Source: Ophiobolus disseminans (lineage: Eukaryota > Ascomycota > Dothideomycetes > Pleosporales > Phaeosphaeriaceae). Taken from it: 64,000 bases of DNA. A program made the translations under genes and the position numbers. The notes under the pieces are model-generated. The model ran no database searches and was not told the DNA's origin. It saw only the letters and a list, made by a program, of their open reading frames with translations. Every line of letters begins with the position of its first letter. Position 1 is the first letter of the stretch. The stretch is taken from assembly GCA_010093685.1 (NCBI GenBank), contig MU006226.1, positions 1,066,964 through 1,130,963 of the forward strand, given 5' to 3'. Positions 23,719-35,329 of this stretch are shown piece by piece.

Positions 23719-25802
23719 TCACACAACGATGTCACCCAACCCGAGCTGTCCATCTTTCTTCTTCCTCATTATCTCATAACTTACTACCGTATGATCCGTG
23801 TAGTACATCATGAGCCGCCACCTCCCCTCTCCATATGCTCTCGCATCGTAACCAACTTCTTCAGAAGGTGTCCCGACTGGCTTGTCAAGCATACCCTGAA
23901 TCGGACTGACCGCAATCCCCGCCAGTTTAGCACCCGATAAAGCAGGACACCAGATGTCGTTCTCTCTGCCCGGGATAAACGGTAGCATGTATTCCATCTG
24001 GAAACCATACGTGCTCTCCTCGTCGCCTGGAGCTCGACGACGTCTCGTAAGACTGAAGATAGCAGCACGACCGAGTGAACTTGCGATGATGAACATGCCC
24101 AGCTCGGGAATTTGTTTAAAGAAGCATTGTCTACCGTACGTCTCTATCCCTGAAAATTCAGCCCTTGGACGGAGAGGGTATCGCATCGTGGTGACAAGGT
24201 ATGGATATGTGGGGTCAGGTGGGTACTTAGGCTCGGATAGTGGGGGACGTTGAACGAGAAAGAGGTCGTCTGTAGTAATCACAAGGTATGGGAGATGGTT
24301 CTGCGTTCGCATCAGCAAGTGGTGTAACGTGCAGCTACCTTCTATGGAGAGAACTTACGTCACCTTCCTTACTATTTGCAATGTTCGTGATCTCACAATA
24401 AGGTTGACGTGGTTGAATTCGAGTTTGTTCGTAAAACCCAGTTGGGATGACGTGCGGGGCTAGGTTTGCGGCTGGGTATCCACCAGCATGGTGGTTGTCT
24501 TGACTGTGACCAGCATCACTGTCCTCATCTTCCTCTTTGTACTCGATGCTTACTGACCCTTCACTAGCTTCTTCGTCTGAGTCCTCTGGATCCGAGCAAC
24601 TGTCGTCCGTTCCATCCGTGATGTCGAGTGGGGTCCCGGGGCGAGACTGCGCAGCATCTTCATTGGGGTTGTACTCTGCTCTCAAAGCGAAGTGCTGGTT
24701 CTGTTTGGTGGCGTCTTGGAAAAAGGGCGCCTTAGTCTGACACTCCAAGTCAAGTACGTCTCTGGGGGATGCTTCATGTGCAGAAAGCACGTCAAGAAAC
24801 ATAGCACCCCATATCGCATGCGATACATGGAACCAGTCTCCGCATCTGCACCTCGAACTGTCGGACAGTGGCGATTGGCCCGGATGCTTTGTGCTTCTGC
24901 ACCATCCCATTTGGAAAACAGATGAAAGTCTCTGCTTATGCAGATCGAATAACATGGTTTTGCCGTCGATAGAGCTACTAAGAAGCCATCGACCGATGGG
25001 GTCTTTGCCAGTATTGTCAAAGGCAATTGATGGTATATTGGTGTTTGCGGCGACGGTAAACATGTGCTCACGCTCCCGACGCAGCGAGAAGTCAATTGTT
25101 TCTTCATTGTCCTTCAGAGCAGGCAGTGGATCAGAGAATTCAGGCTCAGGTGATCCATCTCTTCGAGTTGTTAGTGCGAATGCTATTATCGTGACTTGGT
25201 ATGTGTTTGCACTAAATGCTATCATACGAGCATTGCGGTGCACAGCGATCCCCCATGCTGATGCGCCAACATTGCGGTGAAGAAAGGTCCTAATTTCGTT
25301 TGCGAGCGGTTCTTGTGAAGAATTGTCAGCTAGTCTCCCAAGAGCGGTTTGTATCTCCTCCATTCGATACGCAACGACATCGCCGTCATCGCAGGTCATG
25401 AGCAGGATCTCATCATCTCCAAGATAGTCGACGTGGAGGCGATTAATGGAATGAGGATCATCTGGGTCGTTTCCATTATGTAGGGATCCGGGCTGAGGTC
25501 GTCGTGATGTTGGAGGATGCAGAACAAGAATTGGGTCACCGGAAATGGCCTGGTTGGGGAAACTAGGCTGGTAGACATTGACGACGTCGGTACATCCCAC
25601 AAAATAGATGTTGTATTTTTGAGATAGTGCTGTGAGTTCACAACGCCATTCCTTCACGAGCGGCGCTTCGTGTGGTCTCGGGACCTACTGGAAGTTAGTT
25701 CTTCTCTCAACATCATAACAATTGATAGAACCCGACACCCACTCTGTCAAGCCCACGTGTAACAGCCCTTCCTTCGCAAACTACATGGTGCGAAAGCGAC
25801 AT
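23719..25802 (-). CDS. CRT10-domain protein (ribonucleotide reductase regulator family)
   Basis: Proposed exons 25802-25743, 25684-24359 and 24300-23719 give 655 residues, all joined in phase 0. The body reads QKYNIYFVGCTDVVNVYQPS, then DPHSINRLHVDYLGDDEILL and MTCDDGDVVAYRMEEI. These are the beta-propeller-like opening of the CRT10 family as I know it from fungi; yeast Crt10 affects RNR gene transcription and dNTP supply. A long acidic insert (about residues 370-430) precedes the C-terminal propeller part (HLPYLVITTDDLFLVQRPPL, then PELGMFIIASSLGRAAIFSL), which contains the ENDIWCPALSGAKLAGIAVS segment. The third exon is certain. The first exon (MSLSHHVVCEGRAVTRGLDR) uses a GTGGGT donor and is less sure. 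Confidence 0.82.
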
Positions 25803-26416
25803 TTTCGTTGTCGGATTCTTAGAACAGTGGAAGAATGTGATGGTCCAAATGTATAGTACTTGTATGGAAAGGTTAGGTGAAGGTCGCGAATGACGCTAGC
25901 TCCCGTCGCGTCCTCTTTGGGCGCCCCACGTGTTTGCCCGTCTGGGACGATGAGGCGTCAATACCAACAGGTCTTCATCACATTGTATTGCGCCTATCTT
26001 AGTCGCTAGATGTGAAATAAAGGCTGCATGAACGACTTTGATACCTCTGATGGGCGGAAGATGGTCACTGCCTAATGAGATGTGATTGCGCTTGAGTTGG
26101 TGGTACAACCAGACGGCTGTTGAGAATGTTAGACTATTTGGCTCCTGTCACGAATCACCAGTGGCGTCGAGTTGCATATCGAAGATGAACCCATGAACGA
26201 CTCGAACACTCTATTCATGTGATTAATCCTGCTGTGTGGGGCGCATGCCCGTCTATGTCAAGGCAGGCGATAGCTCTATATGCATGTGAAGATCGCCATA
26301 CATCGTAACACACAAGCAAACAATGTGAAGCGGCTACGATCCCCATGGGGTGGTTGAACGCCCTTCAAGAGACGGACCATCACTCGATTCCATCATGTCG
26401 CATACCCAAACGCCGT
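25803..26416. other. Intergenic
   Basis: Promoter side of the CRT10-type gene and 3' UTR of the carrier gene. No other feature recognised. Confidence 0.4.
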
Positions 26417-27662
26417 CTAATGCTTAGCGGTGACCTGGTCGCCAGTGAGCTTCTCAACAGCTTCTTTGGCACTGCATTGTGTTAGCACTCATTCTACGCG
26501 ACATAAGTGCGCAGGAACTTACACGTCACCCAACGCCACCATGCAAACCGTCTGCCAAACGCCGAGCCCGATTCTAGGAGTAACGCCACGGTAAAGACCC
26601 TTGACACCGTTGTTCGAGTAGATGTAGTTGAACGCCTTGGCCACGGTCAAATTCTTGGGACGGTTCGGGTCGACGGTCTTGGACTGCATCTCCACGCGGA
26701 TAACCTCAATGGGCTGGTTCCACGCAGATAAGCCACCGCCAAGAGCAGAGGCAGTAATCTTCTCCATGACGCTGAGCTTGTCGCCGACATCCTTGCCCGT
26801 CACCCGTCGGATGCCCGTCTCAGCGACACGGGACAGACCGAAGCGGGAGCCCCAGTTGGTGACCTGGCGCACGGCGACGGCGTTGACACCGCGGTTGATG
26901 CCGCGGATGCCCTCCTGGCGGTAGATGCCCATGAAGGTCTCGATAGTGCCGGGCGCTTTGACACCGCTGGCTGCGACCTTGTGTTTGGTGATCTCGACCG
27001 TCTTCATGCACGTGCAGAAGCCCATGGTGGCATAGGCCTGTGCGAGGCCGCCGACCATGCCGCCCGAGATGCCAGCGACAAAGTTGGGCGCGCCGAAGGA
27101 TTTGGCGTAGAATTCGGCTTCGGATGCGACGAAGAGGAGGACGGCGCCCTTGGAGGACGCTTCGATCCACGCCCAGGGAATGAGGCCCTGGTAGACTGCG
27201 CAGCGCACACATTAGCAGCGCACTGATAGCAGGCGGCCCGCGATAAGCCATGGCTGCTCACATCCATAGACACCTCCACGCGCCCAGATGCGCCCGATGG
27301 CCCCCGAAAAGCCGTCAGCCCTGTTGGCAGCCATGGTAGTCTTGACGACCTCCAACGGCTATTCACGGCGCACGTCAGCACTCTGCCTCCGCCCGCGGGC
27401 TGTGGTGGTGGAATGGGAAATGGCATACCTGTCCCAGAGTAGTCACTCTGTGGTCTTCATGTCAGCGCTGCATCTCGCAAGCACGGCGGCTGTGAATATG
27501 CCCACTTACTCGAACATGTTGAGCCCGGCACCGACTAATCGCAACACATCAGCACACGTGCACAGCACCCCGACACATGCAAGACTCACGCAGCAGATTG
27601 CTAAACTTGACGGGCTTCTTCTCGAGCGCGGGCGGTGCGCCCATGGCAGCGGTGGAACTCAT
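26417..27662 (-). CDS. YHM2: Mitochondrial citrate/oxoglutarate carrier YHM2
   Basis: Six exons give 313 residues: 27662-27590, 27534-27510, 27447-27429, 27358-27262, 27195-26523 and 26471-26417. Exons 2 and 3 are only 25 and 19 nt, yet every phase agrees. The protein starts MSSTAAMGAPPALEKKPVKF, with GAGLNMFEVTTLGQPLEVVK in repeat 1. YQGLIPWAWIEASSKGAVLL and MGFCTCMKTVEITKHK follow, then NQPIEVIRVEMQSK in repeat 3. It ends EAVEKLTGDQVTAKH. CTCMKTVEIT is diagnostic of Yhm2 among mitochondrial carriers. The family exchanges citrate for 2-oxoglutarate across the inner membrane, feeding cytosolic NADPH production. Citrate synthase is the next gene upstream on the same strand. Confidence 0.95.
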
Positions 27663-28530
27663 TCTCTGGGGATCACTTGTCGAAAGATGCGGGGCCTGAC
27701 CAAGGCAAAAGGGTGCTCCGTCGCAAAGAAACGTGCGAGTGTGCTGGAAGAGGGGAGGGGAAAGGAGGATGCAAGAAAAGAAATGCGAATGGGTATGGTC
27801 AGTCTAGCTTGCGAGGGCGGTGTCTGAGCGTGAGCCGGCGCTGTGTCGGTCTACGATAATCTGGGATTGGTTGAACCCTGAGCTTTGAGCTGTCTGTCGG
27901 CCACCTTGGCGCTCGGGACCTCTGCGTGAAGCCGCCTGGGCCGTCCGTTGTTGACCCTCAGCGGTCGGGCAGTTTCTCGAGCAGCAACAACTCTTTGTTC
28001 GCCATAGTCTTCGTAGCAAGGCTTCATTGATGCGCAGAGCACATGACTGTTGGCTCGGAGTGTCTTGTAAACATCGGGAGCCGAGCCGTGCACAACTAGC
28101 ACAGCTCAACGACCCGTCCTCGGTTCCCCATCAGCTCAACACATGCTGCAGATTATTGTGCGCTAGCTTTCCGACCGCCCTGACATGTCACACTTGCTTT
28201 TCTCACCGCTACCCAATAGCTGACAGACCCACGTTGGACGGACGTCAGTCACATCTAGACAACTCCGAGGCCTGCACCTGCGCTCATATGCACGCTGTAA
28301 GAGCGAAGAAATAGAGTTGCGAGTATATTGGTATCTCAAACGTTAACACATGATATGGAAGATATCGGCCAAGGGTGATACTACAGCCGAGACAATCAAA
28401 AGCTCGATGCTGGCACCGAACGCACCACTCCGTATCCCTACATTCCATCTAAATAGTACATGAGATTCTTCCACTCTGAAGCAGCCCCAACCGGCACCTC
28501 TGGCTTTCATCACAGCCTTCATGTAGGTGC
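27663..28530. other. Intergenic between YHM2 and citrate synthase
   Basis: YHM2 promoter and citrate synthase 3' end. No coding signal accepted. Confidence 0.45.
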
Positions 28531-30095
28531 TTACAAGGTCGCGCCAACCAACTTGGCGTACGCCTCGGTGCTGAAGGACTTGGGCCTCTCGATGGGCGCA
28601 CCGACAGCACGGTCGATGATGAGCTGAGGAAGGACACCAAGCGCGCGGGAGACACCGAACAGAACAGTGTAGTAATTCTGCTCGGTGAGGCCGTAGTACT
28701 GGAGGAGGACACCCGAATGGGCATCGACGTTGGGGTATGGGTTCTTGGTCTTGCCGTGCTCGGTGAGGACGCCAGGGGCGATCTTGTAGACCTGGCTGAC
28801 GAGCTTGAACATTGGGTCATCGGGCAAGTGCTTCTGGGCAAACTCGCGCTGAGAGACGTAGCGGGGATCGGTCTTGCGGAGGACGGCGTGGCCGTAGCCG
28901 GGGACGACTTGGCCAGCCTTGAGCGTCGACCAAAGGTAGTCCTTGATGGCCTGGTCGCTGAGATCGTTGCCGACAGCCTTCTTCATCTTCTGGAGCCAGA
29001 CAAGCACCTCCTGGTTGGCCAGTCCGTGAAGGGGACCAGCGAGACCATTCAGGCCCGCAGCGAGCGAGAGGTATGGCGAGCTGAGAGCACTGCCCACCAA
29101 GTGGGTGGTGTGGGCGCTGACGTTGCCGCCCTCGTGGTCGGTGTGGATGGTGAGGTACAAACGCATAAGCTCGACAAAGTCCTTGTTCTCGGAGAAACCG
29201 AGCTGGTTAGCCAAATTGAACGAGTAGTCCTTGTCCTTCTGGATCGGCGCGACCTTGCCGTCCTTGTAGATGTTGCGGTAGATCTTGGCTGCGATGGTGG
29301 GAAGCTTGGCAATGAGGTCCATGGCATCCTCGAACGTATGCTGCCAGTACTCGCTCTTCTTCATGCCCTTGGCGTAGGCCTTGGCGAAGTTGGACTCGTG
29401 CTCGAGAGCAGTGACGGCGAGGGAGAACTGGGCCATGGGGTGGAGGTCGCTGGGGCAGCGGTCGATGAGCTCCTCGACGAACTTGGGGACATCGGAGCGG
29501 GCGGCCCACTCGGCGGAGAGGTCGCGCACCTGCTGCTCAGAGGGCACCTCGCCGGTCAGAAGAAGCCAGAAGAGGCCTTCTGGGAGAGGCTCCTGGCCGC
29601 CGGGGGCCTTGGGAAGGAGCTCCTGGCACTCGGGGATCTGGTCGGATTAGCGTTTGCTGCATGTCGCCTGTGCTGTGACGTACGGTCTTGCCGCGGAATC
29701 GGATGCCCTCCTCAGAGTCGAGGACGGATCCTTCCCACACGAGGGACTTGATGCCGCGGGCACCGCCGTAGACCTGGTCGAGAGTGACCTCGCCGACGAC
29801 CTTGTGGCCGTGCTCCCTGCGATTTCATGTCAACGGGTGTCGCAGCGTCCGCGGAAGGGGCAGGTGCGTACTTGCGCAACTTCTTGATCTTCTCGATCTC
29901 GCCGGGCAGCTTGTTGGCAAACGTCTCCTTCAGCGACTGCAATTGGCGTCGTTAGCGAAGTTTCTGAGGGCAGCATGTACGGATGGCGCTAACCGTGGTC
30001 TTGCCGGTGGAGTAGCAGCGCAGGCCATTGAAGGCCGTGGCGCGCAGAGGGGTGGCGGCGCGGAAGGCGCTCGTTAATCGCAGTGCAGAAGCCAT
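28531..30095 (-). CDS. Mitochondrial citrate synthase
   Basis: Exons 30095-29994, 29936-29872, 29816-29684 and 29637-28531 give 468 residues with 46-57-bp introns in agreeing phases. The leader MASALRLTSAFRAATPLRAT followed by GLRCYST is a mitochondrial presequence. Catalytic motifs are GPLHGLANQE (His about residue 304), PGYGHAVLRKTDPR (His about 350) and NVDAHSG (Asp about 405), the usual His-His-Asp triad. It condenses oxaloacetate and acetyl-CoA in the matrix, the first step of the TCA cycle. The C-terminus KLVGATL has no peroxisomal signal, so this is the mitochondrial form rather than the peroxisomal or methylcitrate type. Very high confidence. Confidence 0.97.
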
Positions 30096-31321
30096 TTTCC
30101 GAGGTGTGTGAGGAAGACAGGAGGTGCAGGCGGGCGGGTGGAGAAGATAAAAGGCTGCGCCGGAATGATGCGAGAAAATGTCGGTGGAGCATGGATTTAC
30201 GGGTCGTCATAGCGCGGGATGCAGACCAGGCCCTCAGTGGCCCTGTTCCATGTGGCTGCGCCGGGCAACGTCGGATTCCCGAAGGTCAGCGTACCAGAGA
30301 CTACTGCATGTTGAACGAAGGTAATTACAGGCTGTTGTTTTCGTTGCGCCCAGCTGAGTTCAGAAGAGCTGGCTGATCAAATGCCTTTTTTGCCAAGCGG
30401 CCTGATAGTTCGCACATATGGAGCATGTATCGTTGCACATTGATGGAACATGAATGCAGGTGAAAACTCACTTGCAGCCTTTGTTGGGGTCTGAAGCTAT
30501 TTGCGTTGTGGACGCTCCTACGCCTCGCCCAATGCTATCCAAGGGAAAGTGCTCCTGTGAGCAAAGAGACGGCTAGGTGTTGAATTCGTGTACTGTGGTA
30601 GAAGCACGGACTTCTGTTGGGAACGAATGTCCCAACTTCCAGTGCGTGCTGCAGGGTGAAGCTGCCTCGGCATCCAATTCTCTCAGACACAGAATCGCGA
30701 CGAGAGCGCTCGATTGATAGCTTTCAAAAGGGATGACATGTGAAGACCCTTAGGTGCACATTGCATATGCGTGCAAAGTGAATTCCCGTCATGCACCGTT
30801 GGCGACATCACGTGCAACACTAGCGCGGGCTCTTCAATCTCGGCACGGAAAGAGCCACCAGCCATCCCTCTCGCACCACTCAGGTTTCAACTGCATCTGC
30901 GCTCCATAGACCAGCACTCTCTCAGACACCCCGTTTTACACCACTGCTGCTCTTTTGACTCTCTCTGGCACCCTGCGGCTCATTTGCAGTGCGTGTGACA
31001 GCTTGCGCACTCGGCTCTCACCTCGTGGTCGCGCCCTAGATTGAAGCGCACAGCAGCTTCTTCCAGCTACAAACAACAGCGCGTTCCTCCAGGGTCACTG
31101 AAGTGCAACCTGCACGCGCTCACTCATCAACTGCTCGATCGTTCTCCAATCTTCGTACAACCTAGACCTAGCGCCCTCGGTTATTGACTTGCGGGTTCGA
31201 GTGCAGTCTGAGTGTTTGCCATCGCGCGTTCGCACCATTCATCATCTCGTCTCAAGTGCCGACCATCATCCGACTTTCTTTTTCTTCATCTGCCAGCCTG
31301 ACAGGCGCTTGAAATCTAATC
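30096..31321. promoter_or_regulatory. Shared divergent intergenic region
   Basis: 1.2 kb between the divergently transcribed citrate synthase and NRD1/Seb1-type genes, so it must hold both promoters. No specific factor site is claimed and no gene was recognised. Confidence 0.4.
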
Positions 31322-33502
31322 ATGGCTGCGCTGGAAGAGCTGACGACGCAGCTGCAGTCGCTATCTACTCTGAAGCCACCTGGCGTCACACCAACCAAGG
31401 TCAAGGCTATCACTACAATTTGCATAGAAAACATCCAGGTATGCTAGCAGCATGGTGCTCTCAGTCACATCCCATCTACACAGGATCCATACTAAGGCTT
31501 TACACTCATCTGTAGTACGATAAGGTCCTCATCGAAAAGATTCTCCTCCAGTATTCGAACAGTCCCGCCACACACAAGCTAGGTGTTCTATACGTCGTAG
31601 ACTCAGTCATCCGTCAGTGGGTAGAAAGGGCCAAGAAAGCCGGCCAGTCTGTATCAAAGAATGCTGCGCCTGGAACGTATGCCTCGGGCGTGCAGATGGT
31701 GCGCGAGGCGCTTCCAGTTGTTATGAGCGATTTGGTCAAGAACGCTCCGGAGAACCAAAAGGAGAAGATATCGAAACTTCTAGATATTTGGGAGCGCGGC
31801 CAGACGTTCCCCCAGGACATGCTCGCTAGCATGAAGCAGCTGGTGAATGGCAGACCCAACAGTAAGCATGGCTCCGGAGCATACGCATATCTTCACCTAA
31901 TTCTTACCCTTGCAGCTGCGTCTGCCACAGCCGTCGGCCCTCTGAAACAAAACGGCACGGCACAGTCCTACAGCGTTCAGACTAATCAATATACTTTAGC
32001 CCCTCCACCCGTAGTAGCGCCACCGACGCCGCAAGATTCAAGCGCACTCTATGCGGCATTCCCTGGTCCGGGTCAGCGGAACGGCCAGGCTAACGCTATG
32101 CCACCAGCAGCTCCATCTCTTTCTTTCTCACAGAACATGGTTCCACCGCCGCCTCCAGGCTTTGTTCCGCCACCACCCTCTGGACAGGCTGCTTTGCCCC
32201 CTCCGCCCGCGGGAACAAACGACATGACCAGTACAATCTTGCAGGCCATGAGTACAGGGCAGCTTGCACCTGACCAAGCTATCCAGATTCTGAATGCAAT
32301 GGCTGCAGCACAGAACGCCGGAGCACCATTGCCTCCTATGCAGCCTGCAGCTGTGCCGCAGGTACAAACACCAGTTGAGTTCGCAACACATAACGGAAAT
32401 GGACTAGGTGCCCATCACAATGCTCAGTCTGAGCGATATGACCAGAATGAGAGTAGATATCGAGACCGCAGCAGGTCTCCTGATTCTCAGCATCGCCGTA
32501 CTCCACCTCGTAGATCACCGCCTAACCCCAACCGTCGGGAGAGCCCCACATATGGTGTATATGATCCTAATGCAGGCCCTGATGTCAATGCGAATCGCTT
32601 TGAGCGTGGTCGTGGTCGCGGTAAGCAACGTGGCGGCCGCAACGACCGTAATGAGTATCGTCAACGCTCGCCGCCTAGGCGTCAGCCTAGTCCGCCTAGA
32701 ACTGCGTATGGTAACTCGAAATATATTGAATGGGACAACACCTTACCACGAGACCACATCCGGGTTCTCAGCCGAACTCTATTTGTAGGCGGCGCTGGAG
32801 GCACAGAGGGTGAGATTCGAGCCATCTTTAGCCGTTTTGGTCAAGTTCAATCGTGTATTGTCAACCTAGAGAAGCGTCACGCTTTTGTCAAGATGATGAC
32901 TCGCCCCGATGCGGTTGCTGCCAAGGAAGGCATGGACAGTCTCCAGGACCCGACCGCTCAAGCGAAGGCTCGCCAGGTACGCTTAGGAACTCCGTCTCTG
33001 AGGAGACATCTGCTAACGTGATCAGACTCGTTGGGGAGTTGGTTTTGGACCCCGTGACTGTAGCGATTACCAGACTGGCATTAGTGTCATTCCTATTTCA
33101 AGGCTTACCGATGCTGATCGCAAATGGGCATTGACCGCAGAACACGGCGGCACAGGCGGCCGAGCACTCGAAGGTGGTATGATACTGGAAGAGCCTGACA
33201 TTGAGATTGGCGCAGGTGTCTCTTCGAAGGGTACGCAGCTCGCATCCATGAACAACTTCCATCGCTAACAATCGAAAGCTATCAGTAGACGTGTCCCTAC
33301 TGACGCCCCTCGTGGCGGTGGCCGTGGCGGTTTCAACAACGGCGGCGGTGGTCGAGGCAATTTCGATAATGGCGCGAAGTTCCGTAAGCCGGATCCTCGA
33401 CCAGCCTATGACCCGCGCCACACCTCCCCACGGGCAGAGCAGGTGATTGCGGTACCTCCAGCCGTACCGGGCTTCGGGTTCCAGCTTCCGGGCTTTTCAT
33501 GA
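31322..33502 (+). CDS. CID-RRM transcription termination factor (NRD1/Seb1 family)
   Basis: Exons 31322-31438, 31516-31861, 31916-32976, 33026-33230 and 33279-33502 give 650 residues. The N-terminal CTD-interacting domain (about residues 1-155) includes HKLGVLYVVDSVIRQWVE and KISKLLDIWERGQTFP. A Pro/Gln/Ala-rich linker and an Arg/Ser/Asp-rich stretch (about 300-450) precede one RRM: ISRTLFVGGAGG (RNP2), then KRHAFVKMMTR (RNP1 region). The atypical Nrd1/Seb1 extension TRWGVGFGPRDCSDYQTGIS follows, and the C-terminus is Gly/Arg-rich. Proteins of this layout bind the Ser-phosphorylated RNA polymerase II tail and nascent RNA, directing termination and 3'-end processing in the nucleus. Confidence 0.95.
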
Positions 33503-34131
33503 TCAATGCCCACACGCAAGAGGCTCCTAAAGCCACAGGCCTCTCCACTATTACCACGACATGTCGTGACGGCAATGCCTTTGCTTAGCGCGTCCCTACG
33601 ATGAGCTTTATACGTTTCCTCGGTGGTTATTGTGAGCATTTCTATGGCATCTATACTGGGTTCACCCTTTGCAGCATTGCATGGCGTTGCGGCTGCTGTT
33701 CTTGCGGAACTTCATTACTAGTGTCATGATATGATCTTTGTAGGCGACACACATCATCAACTGTTACTTTTCGAGTATGCTAGCATATTCTCTCTTTGGT
33801 ACTGGCCGCCTTGGCTAGTGAGACATGCTCGAAGAAGAGGCTGCGAGAATCTGCCTTCTAGCAGGCGTTGCTCAAAAGTTTTGTAACAAATAATGATATT
33901 TTGTCTCTGCTTCATTGCGGAGTTATTTTGAATTGTTTACCGATATATGATCTTGTATTCCCACCCGGCCAACAGCTATGCCTTCGATAGTCTTTGCAAT
34001 TCAGTTGGCGCCAATGTATGCATGTACTGGTTACCAGCCTAGAATATATTCGTCTCCCAACTCCAAGAATGCACATATCACGAGTTTCCAATCAGCCCTT
34101 CATACTCCCATGTCCATACCAGGACCCGGAC
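33503..34131. other. Intergenic between convergent genes
   Basis: 3' UTR sequence of two convergent genes; AT-rich in places, no coding signal. Confidence 0.45.
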
Positions 34132-34918
34132 TCAATTCTCCTCCCAGCTCAGGTCGAAGCGCCCTGGCGCATTCTGGTAGTCGTTCAGGCACTTGATGAC
34201 CTCGTCCGCAGTCAACGCCTCGACCAGTATACCTGCATTACCTGGGCTAATAAAGCCACTGGTCACTGCATTCTTGACCCATTCAATCAGCCCGCTCCAG
34301 TAGCCATCCACATTCATGACTATAACCGGCATGCTGTGTATGCCCAGCTGATTCCACGTTGTCACCTCCATCAGCTCCTCAAAGGTACCGTAGCCGCCGC
34401 TCAGCGCCACGAAGCCGCCGCCTGGCCCGCCGTCGATGACTTCGCGGGCCATGAGCTGCTTGCGGGTGTGCATGTCTTTTACGACGGTCGTGCGGCCGTA
34501 GACGGAGGCGTCGATGTTGTGGGAGTCGGGGCTGCTGGGGTCGTGCGCCGGGTTCTGCTCGAACTTGACGAGCGGCGCAGGGATGATGCCGTGGACGGAT
34601 GAGGGGCCGCTGAGCGAGACCAGGGTGCGGGCTACTTCGCCCATGAGGCCAACTGTGCCGCCTCCGTAGACCTGGGCACGTTAGAGGGGTGTAGTGGGGG
34701 CTGAGGGAGCAGTACGAGCTTGGTGTTGGCCTTGTGGAGGGCCTGGGCGAGAGAGCGCGCGGCGGCCATGTGGACTGGGGAAGTGCCCTCGGAGGCGCCG
34801 CAGCTTCGGGGTGGTTAGTATCGCGTCTTGTAGGTGTTGCGAAGATAGTCACACACAATACGCAGACTACAGGCTGCTTGGCAGTGCCATTGCCGGCTGG
34901 TGTCTCTGTAGAAGCCAT
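34132..34918 (-). CDS. LOG-family (lysine-decarboxylase-like) phosphoribohydrolase
   Basis: Exons 34918-34857, 34803-34716 and 34671-34132 give 229 residues. The splices restore VVCVFCGASEG and KLVYGGGTVGLMGE, the first Rossmann motifs of the family. The signature loop reads LSGGYGTFEELME, matching PGGxGTxxE except for Ser in place of the first Pro. The MAREVIDGGPGGGFVAL segment precedes it. Bacterial and plant LOG proteins release cytokinin bases from the ribotides. Fungal members are cytosolic and may act on similar nucleotides, and some fungi make cytokinins. No cytokinin-synthesis gene (isopentenyltransferase or P450) is nearby, so that role is not shown here. Confidence 0.93.
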
Positions 34919-35329
34919 GGCGGGGTGTGTGTGTTGAAGGTGAAGGTCGGAACTGCGGGCGACAGTGCTGTCGACGTGTCCGGGAGGGGCCGTCGTACAA
35001 GGCGAGAAGCCAATTGTCCAAGATAGCGACAGTAGTGAGGGAGTATTGGGTGTCTGACCGAGGGGGTAGGTGATACCTTCTCCGACGACTCATAGCTGCA
35101 TGCCCGTGCTCGAAGAGCCGCCGCGTCGAGACGTCACCGCCGCCCACGACGCGCTGACTCGTGTCAGCTAGACCCTGCTCTGAACTGCGGCCTTGGCATA
35201 TACGCGATTTCTCCGCCTGCAGCGACGGCCGACTCCTCCACTGCTTGTGCACCAACTCAACCCATCTTTCGCTTCAGCATCTGCCAACTCCCCACGCCGG
35301 AATTGACATTCCGCCTGAAGTTTGCAACT
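34919..35329. promoter_or_regulatory. Compact bidirectional promoter region
   Basis: 411 bp separate the divergent start codons of the LOG-family and CLPTM1 genes, so both promoters must lie here. No defined motif is claimed. Confidence 0.5.

Noticed and set aside
28717..29751. 344-codon frame antisense to citrate synthase
   Set aside because: Its Leu/Val/Gly-rich translation is the shadow of strongly biased codons in citrate synthase on the other strand.
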